Shown piece by piece: positions 11,423 to 23,039 of a DNA stretch of 64,000 nucleotides (position 1 is its first letter; the number at the start of each line of letters is the position of its first letter). The stretch spans positions 908,493,009 through 908,557,008 of the forward strand of contig NC_081414.1 in the NCBI RefSeq assembly GCF_030272615.1, given 5' to 3'. The translations under genes and the position numbers were made by a program. The DNA is from Cryptomeria japonica (lineage: Eukaryota > Streptophyta > Pinopsida > Cupressales > Cupressaceae). The notes under the pieces are model-generated. The model was not told where the DNA came from, searched no databases, and saw only the letters and a program-made list of their open reading frames with translations.

Positions 11423-14152
11423 CTACACACACCTTGAGGGGTGATGGATTGATGGAGGAAGAGTGGGTTTTGGATATGGAGATTTCGATGAAGGAATAGC
11501 TATGGATTTTGGGACATAAGGGCCCAAAATGGATGAAGAAGGTGATGGAGGAACAAATTTGAGAGGGTTGGATGGAGGAATAGCAACTTTGGATGCCACG
11601 TTGGATGTTTCTTTAGGCTTTTGTGCTTCAAGGAGCCGCTTAGGGATCCACATGGTTTTTGATTTTTCATGCTTTTGTGGTTCCTTGGAGTGCATTGCCA
11701 AAACAAGGGATTTAGGAACCCATATATATTTTGAATTTTGTTTTTGAGCAATGGGCCTTTGTGGCCTTTTGGATATTTCTTTTTCTTTATAGATCATATT
11801 GTTCTTTGTTTTGACATGTCGATTATATTGGACATGTTGACCCTTGAATACATGTGGATTTTTAGACTTATGACTTTTATACTTGGAATCCAAATTGCTT
11901 GGAGGGGGAAAGGAATTCATGGATGGACAGGAATGAAGTGGACTTCTTTTGGATTGATGAAATTTACTCAAGGATGTGTGCCTTTGCTGACCTTGCATAG
12001 AGGACGAAGGAATATAAGGACCTAAGATGGATGGAAAGTATGATGGGGAAGGGATATGTTTTGATTTTGATGGAGGGATACCAACGTCTTGAGAGTGAGT
12101 TGTGTAGACATGACCCTTAAGATCTTCTTTGATATGGAGGGGTTCTTTCTCATGAAGGTCTACCCCTTTGCCTTTATGAATATTTTGACTTGTAGGATAC
12201 TCTTTTCTTTGGGAAGAAGACGCGAGTCCATTATGAGGTGGATATGATATGAGAGAAATAATTTGATCTTGGAGTGGATCGGATTGCACCAAAGTGGAAG
12301 AACCCTTTATGCATGTCGAGGGTTCATGAACATCTTGCATTGACACATTAGAATCATGAGGGGAATTAGGATCATGAGGGGGACTAGGATTGTGTAGTGG
12401 ACATGGTTCAATGACAGGCTCTTCAAGAGATGGAATGGGAGAAATAATGGGATCATCAAAAGAAATGCGATCTTGGAGTGTATATGGAGCATTAAGACAA
12501 GGAGATGGAGAAACAAAAGGATCTTGTGGAGGATTTAAAGGAATAATTTGATCTTGACAAGGAGGAAGATCATTGGAATCCTCTTTAAATGTGCTTTGCT
12601 CTTGACTTTTATTGGGATCATCAGAAAGGATGGAAGGGATATTTGGAATGTCAATGGGATTTGAAAGGATATTGTGTTCTTGAAATGGAAGGGGATCATT
12701 TGGGATTGGGTGGACTAGGATATTTTGATCTTGCTCAGGGAATGGAGTGTCAATAGGACTTTGGATAGGATGGACAAGAATAGGGGAATCATCGTGAGCA
12801 TCTGGGAACATGGGGTCCTGGTCAACAATTGGATGGGATGATAAGGTTTCAGGATCTTGATCTTCATCTATTTCAAGACACGTTTCTTCATGCTCTAAAT
12901 TATCCTCTTGACATGGGGTTGGACTTTGGATATGCATGGAGGATTTTGGCAAGGGATTAATGCTTTGGCATGAAGGGGATGCACTTTGAACATTTGTGAT
13001 GGATTCTGACAAGGAATCAATGCTTGAACATGAGGAAGAGGGACTTCAAATGGGGTCCTCTAAAACAAGTAATGGCAATAAAGTGCATGGTGGCATTGGG
13101 TCTTGTATTTCTGAAACATGACAAGGATGTGCATCATGAATTGGATTATCTTGGAAATCATTTATGGATAGCCCTTGGATAATTGCATCCTTGGGTGTAT
13201 TGTTTGATGAGGACAACATGGAAGGTTCTTGGGAAACTTCTAAAGGTGTAGGGATAGATGCCACTGGAGAGTCAATTTGTTTGTGGGGGGATGAGGCATT
13301 GCTAGACATAAGTGTATTATCTTGATCTTCCTCAAAGAACTCACTTGGTAATTTCCTTAAGAGCATTGCAATAAAGCCACCTTTCTTTCGATGTTTTGAC
13401 ATAGTTGTATCTGAAATTTGAACTTGTTTGGCAAGAATTTGGTTTTGGTTTGATGTCATGTTTTGATTTCGAACTAGATGTTGATCAAATTGGTTTGACA
13501 GGTTCAAAATTTGGCTTGGTGCATGTTGCAACCTTTGTTTTTGAATTTGTGATTGTAGTTGTTGGCATTGATATGTTGATTGAACTTGTTGATATTCCAC
13601 CATTGGTTGAACTATTTGTTGACATTGTATAGTTGGTTGGACATATTGTTGAAATTGGACCATTGGTTGTATTGGTTGAAAATCTGATTGATAGTAAACA
13701 CCTTGTTCTTGTTGTGGAGGCACGTAATGTTGAAATTGATGTTGTCTCTTTTCTTGAAATTGTTTCATCATCTCTATTTGGGAGAGGAGAGCTAGTATGT
13801 CTGATTGTTCAAGAAGAGATCTTACATCAATTGGCTCAATCTTTGGATTTCGACCTGGAAATTTTTGAAACATTTTGGACATTTGTGATCTATTCTTCTC
13901 AATGTTTTTCACTCTTTGTTCCAAAATCTCATTTTCTTGAGCTAGTTTCTCCTCTAGTTTTTGTATTTGGAGACTTGTTTCATCATAAAAAGTTTGATCC
14001 AACTTCTGAGACATGTAGAGATTTGATTGACATGATTGATTTCTCAATTGTGATGGCATGGCTTCATAAGAAGGTTGAGACCTCATTTCAACAAACATGT
14101 CACTATGCAATGCAACTAATGGGATTGACAAATGCAACCTAAAGGATGACAA
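11423..14152 (-). pseudogene. Element A main ORF: Gln/Pro/Ser-rich protein of about 910 aa, unknown function
   Basis: Two long open stretches (14152-13046 and 13012-11423) are in the same frame, separated by one TGA at 13043-13045 that fits a CGA-to-TGA change. The N-terminal third has a coiled-coil segment (KLEEKLAQENEILEQRVKNI) and then a Gln-rich run (QPMVQFQQYVQPT). The middle is acidic and Pro/Ser-rich, with many DP/SP pairs and repeated ILVHPI. The C-terminal part is basic, with internal repeats IWVPKSL / MWIPKRL and ILGPYIP / ILGPYVP. No gag zinc knuckle, protease or RT motif is visible. Its gag-like position after the PBS suggests a gag-like or RNA-binding role, which is inference. 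Confidence 0.65.
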
Positions 14153-16150
14153 TGCAACTTAATGTTTTTGTTGTTTTTGAATTTTTGACAAACTCATGAA
14201 TGCAATTCTAAAAATGAGACCCTTAGGAAATTGAAATGATGTCTAGATCTCAAAGGACAAAATGACAATGTCTCCCCTATATGCTTGGATACTAAGCTAG
14301 GTTTGACCAAATGACAGTGATGACAAAAAGACAATGGTTTGATAAGGTCTAGACTTCCTAATAATAACTTAGGGTTTATCAAAAATTTGCATTACTCAAG
14401 TATGACAAAACCTAGTTTTGACACTATATGCAAAGGGATAATTACTATGCAAATGACCCTAATATGCTATGATAATGACCTAAGCTTAATGAAGAGACCT
14501 AGGGTATGTAAATGTGACCTAATGTTATGAGGACAAGGATGCAAATGCAAATGTATGACAATGTCAACCTAAGGCAAAACCTAAGGTTGAATTATGAAAT
14601 GGTATTTCTCTAATGCAAGAGGACACATGCAAATGGATGACCCTTATTGATATGCAAAGGAGTATGACCTAGGTGAAACTTAACCTTGGTAATTGACACT
14701 GAATTTGCAAAATTCAAACCTAGGATGAACCTAAATCTAAGTGACATGAATGTTGAGACAAGATTTTGAAAAATGTTTGACAACCATGTTTGAAGATGTT
14801 TTGAACTTTGTTGGATGAAATGTTCTTGTGTTTAACCTTGTTTTGAATCAATTTGTCTTGTTTTTGAAATGAGATACAATTCAACTTTTGACAAACAAAG
14901 AAGACAAGATATTTCAACTTAGACTCAAGACAATCATGCTCATTCACACATTTCTTATGGTAGGCAAGGACATTAGGTACTTGAGAGGTAGACTCGTTAT
15001 GGGATTCAAGGAGAATACATAGATGCTTGACCCCACGGGCTCCCCTCCATGGCACTCACTTCTCAAGGCAGCCAAGCATCAGTCCCCATGGAAATCTCCC
15101 CATGGAAAACTTAGTATCTCTTCCAAGTATCCGAACTCGTCCTTCTCAAGCAACTAGAAGGATTTTTGGCCTCTAAATACAAGGTGTTTAATAAGGATTT
15201 CTGTTAAGTGTTACTCCTTGGTGTCACGCAAGCATGATTGCGACATTAAGCCCACCAAGATACCAAAAAAATGTAGTCACGCAAGCATGATTTAGACCAT
15301 GAGGCCCTACTTAGATGTTGATATGAGAAAGAGTTCAAGGGTCATCACTTCCCAAGTAACTACAATTCCCACGTAACCCTTCCTTCAAAGCTTTCGCTCA
15401 TCAGGTATTTATTTATAGTGAGTTAGAATGCCAAGCTATTCTAGCTGTACTCACTTTGGGTCATTCCCTTCTCATGATTGTCACTTGCTTGCAAAAGCAA
15501 ATGGTCGGGAAGGCAGGCCCTCTAAAGGTGACACACAATCTGAACCAAGAGAATAGTATCGAAGATCTAGATTTCTGATCACCCTAAGAAGGATGAGAGC
15601 ATACTCTCCTACTCTGATGTCAAACTCAACACTCAAAGCAAAAACACATTCATTCCATCCTATTTAGCAATAATACTAAGTGCCTAATTATGAATTACAA
15701 ACACCAAGTTTAGTTGGAGTATAAGGCAACCTGCAAAACCACCAAGTCAGAAGTTTGATTTTCTTAGTCTTTGACTAGCGAACCTGCATACAATGTGTTA
15801 GTAGTTTCATTTGGTGTCTTTGTCATGTGTATGCCAAGGTGCTGCATAGAGAATCAATACCAAAAACACAAAAAGCAGAAACAAAATGCAAAACAAAACA
15901 ATTTGCAAGTAAAAAACACTGCCTTTACCTCTGTTTCTAGCCATACACAGGCGCACAATGTCTCACACAGGTGCAGAATGCTTGACATAGGCATAGATTG
16001 TCCTTAAAATAGGTGCAAAATGCTTGACACAGGCACAGATTGTCTCACATAGGCGCAGAAGTTCTCAGAAAACCCTGCATTACCCTATTTCTTGGGTTTT
16101 TCACCTGCAAATCAACTCAAAAGCACTCAAAAGCATGATTAGGGGGTTAG
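14153..16150. other. Leader region of element A, no supported gene
   Basis: About 2 kb lies between the PBS and the main ORF on the minus strand. It holds irregular atgaccta/aatgca repeats (14400-14700) and, at 15945-16061, short units related to cacaggcgcagaatg, inverse to those at 6672-6760. Such long leaders are common in Tat-type elements. Confidence 0.5.
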
Positions 16151-16168
16151 TTCACGTCGGGTTCACCA
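16151..16168 (-). other. Element A primer-binding site, tRNA-Trp type
   Basis: The plus strand reads TTCACGTCGGGTTCACCA, which as I recall is identical to the 3' end of plant cytosolic tRNA-Trp including CCA. The minus strand is therefore a perfect 18-nt primer site. It lies 5 nt from the LTR end at 16174. Unlike the PBS of B, E and F it shows no decay. Confidence 0.75.
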
Positions 16169-16173
16169 ATTAA

Positions 16174-17720
16174 TGTAGCTAGGAATTTGGAAATCATCAA
16201 ATCAAATCAATATTAAGCTAGCTCAATCATGAAAACTCAATTGCAATGGTAACAATCCTAAAAACACTCAATAAAGACATGAAAACAAGACATTCAATAT
16301 GAAATCTAAGCAAACCAAATGTAGATGTCTCCTTCATGTGGCTCCATTGTCCTTCTTTCTCCTTCAAATTGCTTTGTTTTGTGGATCTCACCTACTAGTG
16401 CATAAGCATGATGTGAAAGCAAGTAGAGAAGATAGTAGTGCAAGAATACTTGAAGCATGATTGATTCGGGGATCGATTCGAAAAAGTGATTAATCGGGAT
16501 TGAAGAAATTCATCCAATTTATAGACAAATTGGAGAGATGAAAAGATTAGCATGAATTTGATTCGAATGGAAATTTCAAATCAAAAATGACAAATATGAC
16601 AAATTATGACAAACTTGCACTTTCTATGCAAGATTGATTGATTGATAATTCATGACAAAATTATGGCAAATTTCTATGTCAAAATTGATTGATTGTCAAT
16701 TATGACAAATTATGACAACTTGAAATGTCATTCCCGTGAAATTAGGAGAAAAATAGGAGAGAATTGAAAATTAGAAATTAGGAAATTAGAAAAATTAGAA
16801 AATGAGGAAATTAGGAATTAAGTGAATTAATTAACAATTTTTCATTTATTAATTAATTCACAAAGAGGGAGGAATTAGTTATCCAATTAAATAAACATTT
16901 AATTTTGATAAGAAGACTTAGGATAAATAAATTATTTAACCTAGAGGGAGAAATGACAAACAAGGTTAAATGAATAAATCATGAAACCCTAGAAGATGAA
17001 TTAGAAAATGCAAGAAATGACAATTAGGTCTTGACAAAAGATAATTGATATCGATTCAATTTGATCATGATTCTAACTGACAAAGGACCAATGCTGACAA
17101 ATGATTTGATTGATAAGATGCGCCAATTGATGAGGAACAATGACTAATTGATCCAAATTGACATGATTGAGAAAGACGATGATCGATGACAAATCGATCG
17201 CAAAATGACAAAATTGACAAGAGGACAAGGATCGATGACAAAATAGATTGCAAAACGACAAGATTGAAAATGTCAATGATCGATGACAAGTCGATCACAA
17301 GACAAAAAGATTGATGACAAATTGATCAAAGGACAAGGATCGATGACAAATCGATCGCAAGATAATAAGATTGAAAATGACAACGATCGATGACAAATCG
17401 ATCGCATGATGACAAGATTGATAAGAGGACAAAACCCTAATTAGGATTGATGATGTCCAAAATGATGACAAATGAGCACGCACATTAATGCGACATGATA
17501 AGATCGACCAAAATCATGACTGAAGATTATTGTCGACAAGACCAAATTCGAGAGCGAGATAAATGAAGAATGCAGAAGAAGGACTCGATGCTCGCAAATG
17601 ATAAAGACCAAGTGCGAATCATAGGAGAAATGTTAATGCGACGCAAAAACCCTAAAATAAGGCAATGCGCAAATGTTAAAGTATGACTCCGCAAGCGTTG
17701 ACCATTTTTAGGTGTCTACA
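16174..17720 (-). repeat. Element A 5' LTR
   Basis: Partner of 4563-6102. On the minus strand it begins TGTAGACACC and ends AGCTACA. TATAAATT (16516-16523, minus) is a candidate TATA box that would leave the last roughly 340 bp as R-U5. The CGATCG-rich tandem array is at 17160-17440. Confidence 0.9.
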
Positions 17721-17725
17721 TTAGT

Positions 17726-20215
17726 GTCTCTGCAAAGGACAGGACCAGTTCAAATGCAATTAGACACTCTGTGCCTAGAACAATTGATGGGAACATTAGT
17801 TTGATTGACATAGATCAAGTCAATATATCAGATTCTGAGGAAAATTTCCTTGACGAAGATAAAGTATCCCAGGAAATTGAAGATCTGAATAAAATAGTTC
17901 ACCATCTAATTTCCCTAAGAGCCCAAAAGGAAGCAAATAGGGAGAAGGAAGTCAAAGATAAATTAATGGAGAGAGGTAGGCTTCTTAGACAAATAGCTGA
18001 TCTTGAAGTGCTAGCTAAGGAGAAAGAAGAAAGTGATGAGGAAGGCCCTATGATTAGAGAAATTCTGATCCCCAAAGCCAAGCAAGCATATAGGTCAGTA
18101 GTCCAACCAAACAGGGAAGTATTTAGTGATTCTTAGTTTCCTAGGACTAATGTGCATAAAGGAAAATAGAAGTGGGTGGATGATGGAATTGAATCTAAAA
18201 CTGCAGAGGAGATTTCTCATAGGTTGTCAGCACATGAGAGAGAAATGGAGAGAATGAGGAAAGAAAAAGAGGATCTCCAAATGGAACTAGAGAAAGCTGA
18301 ATTGGAAGCGGCAAATCAGGAAGTGAAAAGAAAAATTAGTTACTTAAAGGCTCCCCCTATCATGTTTCCATCAGAAGACATTAGTAAGCCTAATCCTTAA
18401 CAAGTTTCCCTTCCCCTTGTTAAGATTCAACCTACAGTGCCTGCTAATATAGCCTCGGTGAGTCAAATCCCTATGAATAGTCAACACACCCAAGTATCTT
18501 AGTCTCCAATTCCAAAAGTTCGAATGACCATGGGAAACAATAATGCTATTACCCCTTTTCAAAGGAGACCAATCAATCTAGAACAATATAGACAATTGTT
18601 CTTTGATGGGATCCCAGGATATCCCAATCATGTTCCTACTGAGTTAAGAGACAGACTCCATAAATTTGCTGGGAACAATGCAACTAGTGTTGAGGAACAT
18701 TTGAAATGTTTTGGGGACCTAATAAATGATTATGAGATAGTGGATGAAGATGTTATCATGAAACTGTTTGCCCAATCCCTAGTTGATGATGCAAGAGATT
18801 GGTACAGAGGTCTTCCAGTTAATAGCATAGGGTCATGGGAGGATTTTAAAAATTGTTTTCAAGAGCAGTATGGTGATAAGACTAATGTGAGCTTCATGCT
18901 CAATGAGTTCAATAACATCAGAAAGTCTGATAATGAAATGGTCACTGACTTCAATGCCAGATTCCAAAAGGCTATGCACAGATTGTATCAAGTGATGAGA
19001 TTAGATGATAACATGTGTTTAAATACCTACTACAATGCATTTGATTCTAAGATGGCCTATATCCTAAGAGATAAAAATCCACATAACTTGAGAGATGCTT
19101 TTAGAATTGCCATTAATGTAGAAAGTAATAGAAAAGCATCCGGGAAGTTGGGAAGAAGAACAGATGATAGATTATGGCAAGAGACAAAACATCAACCTAA
19201 TAAAGTTCCTAAGGAGGAAGATAAGATAGAGAAGCTAGTTATTGCAATGAAGGATCTAACTGCCAAGGTTAACAAAAATGACAAGCCTCATTACAACTAG
19301 CAAGATAGACCCCCTCGATTACATGACATGCCATATAATAAAAATTGGAAAGATGGTAAACCCCAGAATGAGAAGCCCAAAATTTCTTAGAATCAGGACA
19401 CTCCAGATCCCTTGAAAGGGAAAACTATCCATAATATAGAAAATACTCCCTTGTGTATTGCTTGTGATGGGCCACATTCTCCTCATCAGTGTGTAGTGGC
19501 TCAGGCTCTTGAAGAATCTATGAGACAAGAAGCTGAGCCTAACATCAATATGTTTGAAACCATCATAGAAAGTGATGAGGAGTCTGAGCAAAGTGAATAT
19601 AGTGATGTGCTAGATAATGAAAGGTTTGTTCAAGGACAACTAACCTTAGATTGGCATCCTACATTGAATGTGGTAACAATTGAGGATGAAGAGGTTCATC
19701 TTAGAAGGCCTAGTGAGGAAGAGGTTAAAAATCTCACTAAAGCTACCATTGCCAAAGGAAAACACAACTATAACTTTAGGAGCACTAAGAGAGACACTGA
19801 TCAGGGTGAACTGGGTTCCATGTTCATAAAAGAGGTCACTTATAAGGGGGCAGCAGGTAGTGCTACTAATGTTCCTAAGATTCGTCAAGAAAAAGGGGAA
19901 CAAGTTAAAGATGTACCCAAGGGTACAAATGATAAAAACACTGGTGATATACAAGGAGCTACCACAGTGAAAAAGACAAGTCAACTCAAGATAGAAAGAG
20001 TTAGAGCTAGTACTGAAACAAGCAGTAGTTCTTCATTTGACATGGCTCAAGCTCTTACTCAAATGAAGGTTACTGTCCCATTAGTAGAATTACTGAAGAT
20101 TAAAGAACATAGGGATACAACCTTGTCTTTATTTTCTAGTATATCTAATAGTGACACAGTCTTACCCACCGGTTTAGCTAGAATTGGAAAGGATCAAGAG
20201 TTCCAAACCCCATAG
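17726..20215 (+). pseudogene. Element B gag polyprotein
   Basis: A capsid-type retrotransposon gag domain lies at about 18590-19140 (motifs VEEHLKCFGDLINDYEI, DDARDWYRGLP, SWEDFKNCFQEQYGD). It is preceded by charged coiled-coil sequence (17771-18400) and followed by an acidic spacer toward protease. The main frame is continuous from 17771 to 20215 with no frameshift, but is crossed by TAG at 18134, 18167, 18500, 19298, 19388 and 20213 and TAA at 18398. Its real start lies left of element A or in the split region. A single C-x2-C-like sequence (CIACDGPHSPHQC, near 19456) may be a derived zinc knuckle. Confidence 0.85.
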
Positions 20216-21316
20216 GTTTATGTTGGAACCACTATCACTCAAGAGCCTTCACAGGTAGATCCTTTCTATGTTACTTTGTTAGTAAACAACTGGTTGATTA
20301 AAAATTGCATGATATATTCAGGAGCTACTGCTAATGTAATGCCTTATGGTGTTATGAAAGAATTAGGACTATCAGTAACTACTATATATGGGAAATGTTA
20401 TGCTATGGATAACAGGGAAGTACCTGTGATAGGTACAATGAAAGATGTTGAGGTAAAAATAGTAGCATTCCCTGAGGCAACTTATAAAATGGATGTTATT
20501 ATTACTGACACCAAGCCCCATTATGATATGTTACTATCTAGGCAGTGGGTAGCAGCAGTAGGAGGAAATGTTCAACTGGACTTATCCTATGCCACCATTC
20601 CAATCAATGGAAATCAGGTCAAATTGTACAGAGAGCCACGAGCTCCTAGGCTAATTGAAAATGTAGACCCTAATATGCTCAATTGTATGATTGATGTAGA
20701 TCTTGATAACTTTAGACTTCAACCAATTTTACCCCAATTGAAGAATATTAACCCCATTGTGGTCGAATTAGAAGCACAACAGTATGGATTATGGCAGATG
20801 TATTTTGATGGAGCTTGCTCCAAAGAAGGATCTGGAGCAGGGGTTCTCTTTGTATCCCCATCAGGTATAACCTTCAAGTATTCATTCTTATTAGCCTTCT
20901 AGTGCACAAATAACACTGCAGAGTATGAAGCCTTATTATTGGGGCTTGAGGTTGCAAAGAAGCATGGAATCCAGCTGTTGACAGTGTTAGGGGATTCAGA
21001 ATTGGTTGTATCCCAGGTAAGATCTAAATATGCATCCAAGAATGATAGATTGAAGAGATATAAACATGCAGTTTGGGATGTTATTGAGCATTTTAGTGCA
21101 TTTTCTATTAATTGGATAGAGCGATCGAAAAACATTATGGCAGATTTCCTAGCTAATGTGGCCTTCAAAAATGATGGTACAACACTAACCGGTATTTCCA
21201 CTGTGGAAATAAAATCTAGGCTTGCTATTCCTGATAATGTGTACAATTGGCACATTTTTGCTGATGATGAAGACATTCTTAGGTTTATTCAATGTGTTGA
21301 TGATTATGATGGATAG
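20216..21316 (+). pseudogene. Element B protease and archaeal-type RNase H (aRNH), upstream of RT
   Basis: The protease core at about 20270-20640 has the active-site segment IYSGATANVMP where retroviral-type proteases have DSG, so the catalytic Asp is Tyr (one G-to-T change), and a downstream MLLSRQWV segment. It is followed in frame by an RNase H with YFDGACSKEGSGAG (from 20801), a CTNNTAEYEALLLGLEVAK block, GDSELVVSQV and ADFLANVAF. These carry the expected D-E-D residues of archaeal-type RNase H. TAG at 20900, where relatives have a residue before CTNN, and TAG at 21314 interrupt it. The aRNH position between protease and RT is unusual compared with element D. Confidence 0.8.
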
Positions 21317-21337
21317 AAGATTGATTGCAATGCACTA

Positions 21338-23036
21338 GTGGAGGTGGTGGATAATAGGGAAACAATATTTGGAAATGATTTGGTCCAGTTGGAAACCAAT
21401 AAAATACCTAAAGGGCTGGTAGAGCTAGAAAGCATGTTCAGTTACAATGACAGTCACTTACATCAACAGTCTACCACCAAGATGGAAGAACTAGAGGAGG
21501 TAAACCTGGGGATTGAATCATCCCCTAAGTTAGTATACATTGGAAAGAAATTACCCCCTCATGTCAGGACTAACCTTATTAATTTATTAAGGAAGTGTAA
21601 ACATGTTTTTGCTTGGTCTTATGAAGACCTAAAGGCATATAGACAAGATCTTTTCAGCATGAAGTTCCTTTACTTCTAGATGCTAAGCCTTTCAGACAGA
21701 AATAGAGACCCATTAATCCCTTATTAGAAACTAAGATGCAACAAGAGTTGACTAAATTAAGAAAAGGGGGGATTATCAAACCTATAAGACATTCTTCATG
21801 GGTGTCCAATCTGGTCCCAGTAAGAAAGAAGAATGGGGACAATAGATTGTGTGTAGATTTTAGGAATCTAAATGTTGCTTCTTTGAAAGATAACTACTCT
21901 TCCCCAAATATGGAAGCCATGCTACAAAGAGTGACAGGTTGTGGCTTTTATCCATGATGGATGGTTTTTTAGGATACAATCAAGTGTTAGTGAAGGAATC
22001 TGAATAGTTTAAAACTGCCTTCACTACTCCATGGGGAACATATGTTTATGTGAGAATGCCATTCGGATTGAAAAATGCTGGAGCTACATTTTAGAGAGCC
22101 ATGGATGTAGCCTTCAAATAATTCATCAATGTCATCATGGTGGTTTATCAAGATGATCTAACCTATTTTTCTAAGAGGGTTGATGATCATTGTGGACATT
22201 TGGAAAAGGTGTTCGATAAAGCTTTGGAATTTGGTGTGTCACTAAATCCCAAGAAATGTCATTTTGGAGTCATTGAAGGAAAACTATTGGGACACATTGT
22301 TTCCAAAGAAGGGGTATGGATAGACCCTGAAAGAATTGAAGTAATAAACAAGGTGTCTGAACCTAAGAATGTAAAAGGTATTCAATCCTTTCTAGGCAAA
22401 GTAAATTTTGTTAGGAGATTCATTACAAACTTTGCAGAGATAGTGAAGCCTATTGTCAAGTTGCTCAAGAAAGATACCAAATTTTGTTGGGATCAAGAAG
22501 CCTTAAAGGCTTTTGCTGAAATTAAGAAAGCCATTCAGGAAGCACCAGTGTTAAAATCTCCTGATTATAGTAAGCCCTTTTCTCTATTTTCTTTTGCCTC
22601 ATATCATATAGTAGCTGCAGTATTGTTACAAAAGGATAATGAGGGATATGAACATCCCATAACTTTCTACAGCAAGTCTTTGCAAGCAGCAAAATTAAAA
22701 TATGAGACCATGGAGAAACAAGCTTATGCTTTGGTTAAATCTATCAAGGCTTTTAGGCCATATCTAGTAAATGCAAATATCATTGCTTATGTCCCACATG
22801 CTGCAGTTAAGGATATTTTGTCCCAGTCTGAGGTTACAGGGAAAAAATGCAGATGGATTAATAGAATTCAAGAATTTGACTTGGAGATAAAGATCACCAA
22901 ATTGATGAGAGGTTTGGGTTTGGATAAGCTTATGACTGAGTCTAATCTTATGAATGTAGAAATACATAATGTTGAAGTGAGAGATGCTTCAGTCACTAGC
23001 ATTGAAAGGCAACCTTGGTACTTAGGGATAGTCTGA
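21338..23036 (+). pseudogene. Element B reverse transcriptase and RNase H
   Basis: RT motifs in order are FAWSYEDL (about 21610), IIKPIRHSSWVSNLVPVRKK, LCVDFRNLN, GYNQVLV, TPWGTYVYVRMPFGLKNA and the catalytic YQDD (22146-22157). The standard RNase H follows (ITFYSKSL, KQAYALVKSIKAFRPYL), but the usual DAS catalytic Asp is replaced (SFASYH), so this RNase H looks inactive, with the aRNH upstream as likely substitute. Frameshifts lie near 21660 and 21950; TAG at 21703, 22005 and 22092 fall at family-conserved Gln (as in TF-Q-RAMD), and TAA is at 22119. Confidence 0.85.
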
Positions 23037-23039
23037 TTC

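Larger units (their letters stand above)
4563..17720 (-). mobile_element. Element A: pol-less Tat-like LTR retrotransposon with antisense plant-mobile-domain gene
   Basis: LTRs at 4563-6102 (1,540 bp) and 16174-17720 (1,547 bp) begin TGTAGC and end GTCTACA, and are flanked by the perfect 5-bp TSD TTAGT (4558-4562 and 17721-17725). The tRNA-Trp-type PBS beside the right LTR and the polypurine tract beside the left LTR show that the element reads on the minus strand. In transcript order it has 5' LTR, PBS, leader with GC-rich short repeats, Q/P/S-rich ORF (14152-11423), A-rich tandem repeats, an opposite-strand plant-mobile-domain pseudogene, PPT and 3' LTR. I found no protease, RT, RNase H or integrase, so it would depend on an autonomous relative. 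Confidence 0.9.

Noticed and set aside
13405-14142. Plus-strand frames of 75 and 169 codons opposite element A's main ORF
   Set aside because: They mirror the Gln-rich (CAA/TTG) antisense coding sequence and lack known motifs or a plausible start context.
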